Shown here piece after piece: positions 58,901 to 64,000 of a stretch of DNA of 64,000 nucleotides; position 1 is the first letter of the stretch; each line of letters begins with the position of its first letter. The notes under the pieces were generated by a model that was given only the letters and a program-made list of their open reading frames with translations, was not told where the DNA came from and made no database searches. The translations under genes and the position numbers were made by a program. The DNA comes from Streptomyces antioxidans (GTDB taxonomy: Bacteria > Actinomycetota > Actinomycetes > Streptomycetales > Streptomycetaceae), in the NCBI RefSeq assembly GCF_000968685.2, contig NZ_LAKD02000001.1:124001-188000 (forward strand). The letters are read 5' to 3'.

Positions 58901-61900
58901 TCGGCGGCGGGCAGGACGCCCGGGCGCCGCGCACGGCCGCCGAGGAGACGCTGTGCGCCCTCTTCGCGGAGGTGCTCGGGGTCGAGCGGGTCGGCGTGGA
59001 CGACAGCTTCTTCGAACTGGGTGGCGACAGCATCATCTCCATCCAGCTGGTCGGCCGCGCCCGTAAGGAGGGGCTGCGGTTCACCCCGCGCGACGTCTTC
59101 GCGCACAAGACCGTCGCCGCCCTGGCCGCGGCCACCGGCACGTCCGGGGAGCCCGCGGAGACCGCACCCGAACCGGCCGTCGCGGACGGCGCCGGGGACG
59201 TGCCCCTGACCCCGATCATCCACTGGCTGCGCGAACGCGGCGGCACCATCGACCAGTTCAACCAGACCATGTCGATGCCCGTCCCGCCCGGTGTCGGCCC
59301 GGAGACGCTGCACGGCGCGCTGCGGGCGGTCCTGGACCACCACGACGCGCTGCGGATGACCCTGACCCGGATCGCCGAGGACGTCGGCTGGTCGTTGGAG
59401 ATCGCCGCGCCCGGCGCCGTGCGTGCCGAGGAGGTGCTGCGCCGGGTCGACGTCGCCGAGCTGGTGCGCGCCGGATACGACGAGGAGCGGCTGGACCGGC
59501 GGGCCGCCGAGGAGATCGCCGCCGCCCAGTCCGAACTCGCCCCCGACGAGGGCCGGATGGTGCGGGCCGTATGGTTCGACGCCGGCCCCGACACCCCCGG
59601 CCAGCTGGCCCTGATCGCCCACCACCTGGTGGTCGACGGGGTGTCCTGGCGGATTCTGCTGCCCGACCTCCAGGCGGCGATCGACGCGCTGGGCGCGGGC
59701 CGCCCGGCGGTGCTCGAACCCGTCGGTACCTCGTTCCGCCGCTGGGCGCAAGCGCTCACCGAGGTGGCCGGGGAGCCGGAGCGGATGCGGGAGCTGTCGC
59801 TGTGGCGCGCCATGCAGATGGGCTCCGATCCGCTGCTGACCGAGGAGCCGCTTGACCCGGCCCAGGACACCATGGGCACCGCCGCCCAGCTGAGCTTCAT
59901 CCTGCCGGCCGAGGTGACCGGACCGCTGCTGGGCCGGGTGCCCGCCGCGTTCCGCGCCGGGGTCAACGACGTCCTGCTGACCGCGCTCGCCATCGCCGTG
60001 GCCGAGTGGCGCCGCGCCACCGGCCGGGGCGAGGGCTCCGAGGTCCTGATCGACCTCGAGGGCCACGGCCGGGAGGAGATCGTGCCCGGTGCCGATCTGT
60101 CCCGGACGGTGGGCTGGTTCACCAGCCTGTACCCGGTACGGCTGGACGCGGGCGAGCTCGGCCCCGAGGACGTCGCGGCCGTCGGCCCGGCCGTCGGCAC
60201 GGCGCTCAAGCAGGTCAAGGAGCGGCTGCGGACCATCCCCGACAACGGCGTCGGCTACGGCCTGCTGCGCCACCTCAACCCACAGACCGCCCGGGTGCTC
60301 GGCCGCTTCCCCGAACCGCAGATCGGCTTCAACTACCTGGGCCGGCTGGGCGAGTCACCGCACCACGACGTCCCCGAGGAGCCGACCGCGACCGGTGATC
60401 TGTCGTCGGTCGCCGACGCCGCCATGCCGCTGCCCCACACCGTCGACCTCACGGCCAGTGCCGTCACCCACCCCGACGGTCCGCGTCTGGTGGCCAACTG
60501 GATCTTTCCGACCCGGCTGCTGGACGAGGCGGACGTGCGGGAGCTGGGCCGCGCCTGGTTCCGGGCGCTGCGCGCCCTGGTCGGGTACGCCGAACGCCCC
60601 GAGGCCGGCGGGCTCAGCCCGTCCGATCTGCCGCTGGTGGACCTCGACCAGCGGGAGATCGACCGGCTGGCGGCCGCGTACCAGGGGCTGGCCGGCGTCC
60701 TCCCGCTCTCCCCGCTCCAGGAGGGGCTGCTCTTCCACGCCCTGTACGACGAGCGCGGCTCGGACGTCTACAACGTCCAGATGGCGCTCGACCTGCGGGG
60801 CGAGCTGGACGCGGCGGCGCTGCGCGACGCGGCCCGTACGGTGCTCGCGCGCCATGAGAACCTGCGCGCCGCCTTCCAGCCGGGCGGGCGGGGCCAGTCC
60901 CTCCAGGTCATCCCCTCCGACGCGGAGGTGCCGTGGTCCGAGGAGGACCTGAGCGGGCTCGACGGGGCGGGCCGCACGGCCGCTCTGGAGCGGCTGCTGG
61001 CCGATGACCTCGCCCGGCGCTTCGACCTGCGCCGGCCGCCGCTGCTCCGGTTCACCCTGATCCGGCTCGGCGAGGACGAGCACCGGCTGCTCTTCACCAA
61101 CCACCACATCCTGCTCGACGGCTGGTCGGGGCCGCTGGTCATGGCCGAGCTCTTCGAGCTGTACGGGCGGCGCGGGGACGCCTCGGGGCTGCCCGCGGTG
61201 ACCCCGTACCGCGACTACCTGGCCTGGCTGGCGGAGCAGGACCGGCCGGCGGCCGAGGACGCCTGGCGCACCGCGCTGGCCGGGGTGGACGAGCCGACAC
61301 TGGTCGCCCCGGCCGATCCGGCCCGCCGGCCGGTGCGGCCGGACGTCTGGGAGGCCGAGCTGTCGCCGGAGGCCGCGTCGGCGCTCACCGCGCGGGCCCG
61401 CCGGTACGGGCTGACCAAGAACACCGTGGTGCAGACCGCGTGGGGGCTGCTGCTCGGTGCCGTCACCGGACGCGACGACGTGCTGTTCGGCGAGACCGTG
61501 AACGGGCGCCCGGCCGAACTCCCGGGCGTCGAGACGATGGTGGGCCTGTTCATCAACACCCTTCCGGTGCGGGTGACCGTCGAGCGCGGGGACACCCTGC
61601 TGGACGTGGCGGCCCGGCTCCAGGAGCGGCAGCTGGACCTGCTGTCGCACAAGTACCTGGGGCTCACCGACATCCAGCGGCTCGCCGGCGCGGGCGGTGC
61701 GCTGTTCGACACCTCCACCGTCTTCGAGAACTTCCCGGTGGACTCCGGCGGTCTCGAGGAGGCGGCCCAGGGGCTCGGCGTCGTGGACGCCGAGATGAGG
61801 GACGGCACCCACTATCCGCTGCAGCTCGCCGTCACCGACAACGCCCGCTCCTTCAGCCTCCGGCTGGACTACCGCCCCGACCTCTTCGAGGAGGCCGCCG

Positions 61901-64000
61901 CCCGCGCGCTCGGGGAGCGGCTGGTGCGGCTGCTGGAGGCGTTCGCCGACGATCCGGCGCGGCCGGTGACGGAGGTGGACCTGTTGTCGGCCGAGGAGCG
62001 GCGGCGGCTGCTGACGGAGTGGAACGACACCGCGCACGAGGTGCCGCACGCCGACCTCGCCGAGCTGTTCCGGGCCCAGGCCCGGCGCACTCCGGGGCGT
62101 ACCGCCGTGGTCTTCGGCGAGCGGACCCTGACCTACGCCGAACTCGACGAGGCCTCGGACCGGCTGGCCCGCCGGCTGACGGCGGCCGGGGTGGGCATGG
62201 AGACCCCGGTGGGCGTGCTGCTGAAGCGCTCCGCCGAACTGCCGGTGGCCCTCCTCGCGGTGGTCAAGGCGGGCGGGGCGTACGTACCGCTGCGCGACAC
62301 CGACCCCGCGCCCCGGCTGCGGCTGGCGGTCGAGGACACCGGCGCGCCGCTGGTCCTGACCGACGCGGCGCTGGCCGACCGCGCGGCGGAGCTGGGCGTC
62401 GAGGTGGTGCGGGTGACGGACGGGGTGCCGGAGGAGGAGGCGGCCGGTTCCGTGCCGGAGCGCGGGCCCGGGGGACTGCCCGGCCGACTGGCGTATGTGA
62501 TGTACACCTCCGGCTCCACCGGGGTCCCCAAGGGCGTGGCGGCCACCCACGGGGACGTGGTGGCGCTGGCGTTCGACCGGCGGTGGCGCGGCGGTGCGCA
62601 CGAGCGGGTGCTGTTGCACTCACCGCAGGCGTTCGACGCCTCCACCTACGAGCTGTGGGTGCCGCTGCTGTCCGGGGGCCGGGTGGTGGTCGCGCCCCCG
62701 CAGGAGCTGGACGTGGCGAGCCTGGAGCGGATGCTGACCAGGCACGGGGTCACCGCCGTATGGCTGACGGCCGGGCTCTTCCGGCTGGTCGCCGAGGAGT
62801 CCCCGGGCGCTCTGGCGGGGGTGCGCGAGGTGTGGACCGGCGGCGATGTGGTGCCCCCGGCGGCGGTGCGGCGGGTGCGCGAGGTCTGTCCGGACACGGC
62901 GGTGGCCAACGGCTACGGCCCGACCGAGACGACCACGTTCGCGCTCAGCCATCTGCTCTCCGCCGGCGAGCCGGTGCCCGCGTCCGTGCCGATCGGCCGC
63001 CCGCTGGACAACATGCGGGTCTACGTCCTGGACGGCTCCCTGCGTCCGGTGCCCGTCGGGGTGGCCGGTGAGCTGTACGTCGCGGGCGCGGGCCTGGCCC
63101 GCGGCTATCTGAACCGGCCGGGGCTGACGGCGCAGCGGTTCACCGCCGATCCGTTCGGCCCCGCCGGGAGCCGGATGTACCGCACGGGGGACCTGGTGCG
63201 GTGGACCGCCGGCGGGCTGGTGGAGTTCGTGGGACGCGCCGACGACCAGGTCAAACTGCGCGGTTTCCGGATCGAACTCGGCGAGATCGAGGACCGGCTC
63301 TCCCGTCACCCCGCGGTCGCCCAGGCCACCGTCGTGGTGCGGGAGGACCGCCCCGGTGACCGCCGGCTGGCCGGTTACGCCGTCGTCGAGGAGCCCGTGG
63401 AGGCGGGTGCGCTGCGCGACTTCCTCGCCGCCGAGCTGCCCGACTACATGGTGCCCGCGGCCGTCATGACGCTGGACGCGCTGCCGCTGACCCCGAACGG
63501 CAAGGTGGACCGCAAGGCGCTGCCGGTGCCGGAGTACGGGTCCGCAGGTGAGCGGCGCGCCCCCCGCGACCCGCGCGAGGAGGCCCTGTGCGGGCTGTTC
63601 GCCGAGGTGCTGGGGGTCGAGGACGTCGGCATCGACGACGGCTTCTTCGACCTGGGCGGCCACTCCCTGCTGGCGACCCGACTGGTCAACCGCATCCGCA
63701 CCGCGCTGGGGGCCGAACTCCCGGTGCGGGCCGTCTTCGAGGCGCCGACGGTCGCCGCGCTGGCCGCCCGGCTGGCCGGGGCGGCCGGGGCGCGGGAGGA
63801 GCTGCGCCCGGTCGAGCGGCCGGAGGCGGTCCCGCTGTCGTACGCCCAGCGTCGGCTGTGGTTCATCAACCAGGTCGAGGGCGGCACCGGCACGTACAAC
63901 ATCCCGCTGGCCGTGCGGTTGCGGGGCGAGCTGGACACCGGTGCGCTGGGCGCCGCGCTGTCCGATGTGGTGGCCAGGCACGAGAGCCTGCGGACGGTCT
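52861..64000 (+). CDS. non-ribosomal peptide synthetase NRPS-3, 3' end outside window
   Basis: At least 3713 residues from ATG 52861 ([22 protein letters not shown]), which shares one base with the NRPS-2 stop. Domains: C-T-E (module 7, no A), C-A-T-E (module 8), C-A-T (module 9), then the start of another C ([13 protein letters not shown]). C motifs HHxxxDG are at 149, 1182 and 2748; carrier serines are at 510, 2057 and 3602; E motifs at 687 and 2254 are intact. The A-domain codes give Thr and Val. The frame is open to the right edge with no stop, so more modules and the release domain lie beyond. Confidence 0.95.
55981..60690 (+). other. NRPS module 8: C-A(Thr)-T-E
   Basis: C about 55995-57290 (DCL type), A about 57345-58900, T about 58930-59140, E about 59195-60660. 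Pocket residues D1704 F W, N, V, G, M (VNMYGITE), V, H, K = DFWNVGMVHK match the Thr code. E motifs are intact, so D-allo-Thr. Confidence 0.88.
60691..63810 (+). other. NRPS module 9: C-A(Val)-T
   Basis: C about 60700-61990 (DCL type), A about 62050-63540, T about 63560-63770 (GGHS). Pocket residues D3259 A Y, W, W, G, G (ANGYGPTE), T, F, K = DAYWWGGTFK, a Val code common in actinomycetes. There is no E domain, so L-Val; the next C is of LCL type, as expected. Confidence 0.88.
63811..64000 (+). other. start of NRPS module 10 (condensation domain, cut by window edge)
   Basis: [17 protein letters not shown] and the following HESLRTV show an LCL-type C domain; the window ends before its active-site motif. 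Confidence 0.85.

Overview
The window is chromosomal DNA of a high-GC actinomycete, almost certainly a Streptomyces. Supporting signs are the strong third-position GC bias, many GTG starts, long GC-rich terminator hairpins, and a left half whose gene order (phoU < > phoR-phoP, lipoprotein, carD-ispD-ispF-cysS-rlmB, doxX-like, nucleotidyltransferase, msiK) is the conserved Streptomyces core around the phosphate regulon. No insertion sequence, rRNA operon or CRISPR array was seen.

Left half (1-18020), housekeeping. A STAND-type P-loop regulator runs off the left edge. It is followed by two small hypothetical genes and a 41-residue cysteine-rich peptide. phoU and phoR-phoP are divergent around PHO-box-like repeats. 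Next come a lipoprotein, the RNA polymerase-binding protein CarD, two MEP-pathway isoprenoid genes (ispD, ispF overlapping), cysteinyl-tRNA synthetase, a 23S rRNA methyltransferase, a DoxX-type membrane protein, a sugar nucleotidyltransferase, the multi-sugar importer ATPase MsiK and a tRNA-Thr gene.

Right half (18021-64000), secondary metabolism. It opens just after the tRNA with a cytochrome P450, a two-gene FtsX/MacB-type ABC exporter, an 85-residue LysR-type DNA-binding domain, an orphan LuxR-type response regulator and a secreted RHS/YD-repeat protein. The RHS gene overlaps the start of a 2-oxoglutarate dioxygenase gene, which is followed by a second P450. After a strong terminator, three non-ribosomal peptide synthetase genes joined by stop/start overlaps fill the rest and leave the window unfinished.

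Assembly line as read: NRPS-1 = C-T | C-A(Asn)-T-E; NRPS-2 = C-A(hydrophobic?)-T-E | C-A(Asp)-T | C-A(?)-T-E(dead) | C-T-E; NRPS-3 = C-T-E | C-A(Thr)-T-E | C-A(Val)-T | C... The partial backbone prediction is X1, D-Asn2, D-X3, Asp4, X5, D-X6, D-X7, D-allo-Thr8, Val9. The most unusual point is that three of nine complete modules lack an adenylation domain, two of them consecutive and on different proteins. Their residues must therefore be loaded in trans by an enzyme not in this window. The epimerase of module 5 has lost its catalytic residues although the next C domain is of the type that follows an epimerase. No MbtH protein, thioesterase or stand-alone A domain is visible here.

A second theme is repetition at gene 3' ends: a 177-bp triplication carrying the phoP C-terminus, a 12-bp array giving in-frame TGA codons after a P450 gene, a similar pair after rlmB, an imperfect duplication at the phoU tail, and 148-bp repeats between the converging doxX-like and nucleotidyltransferase genes.
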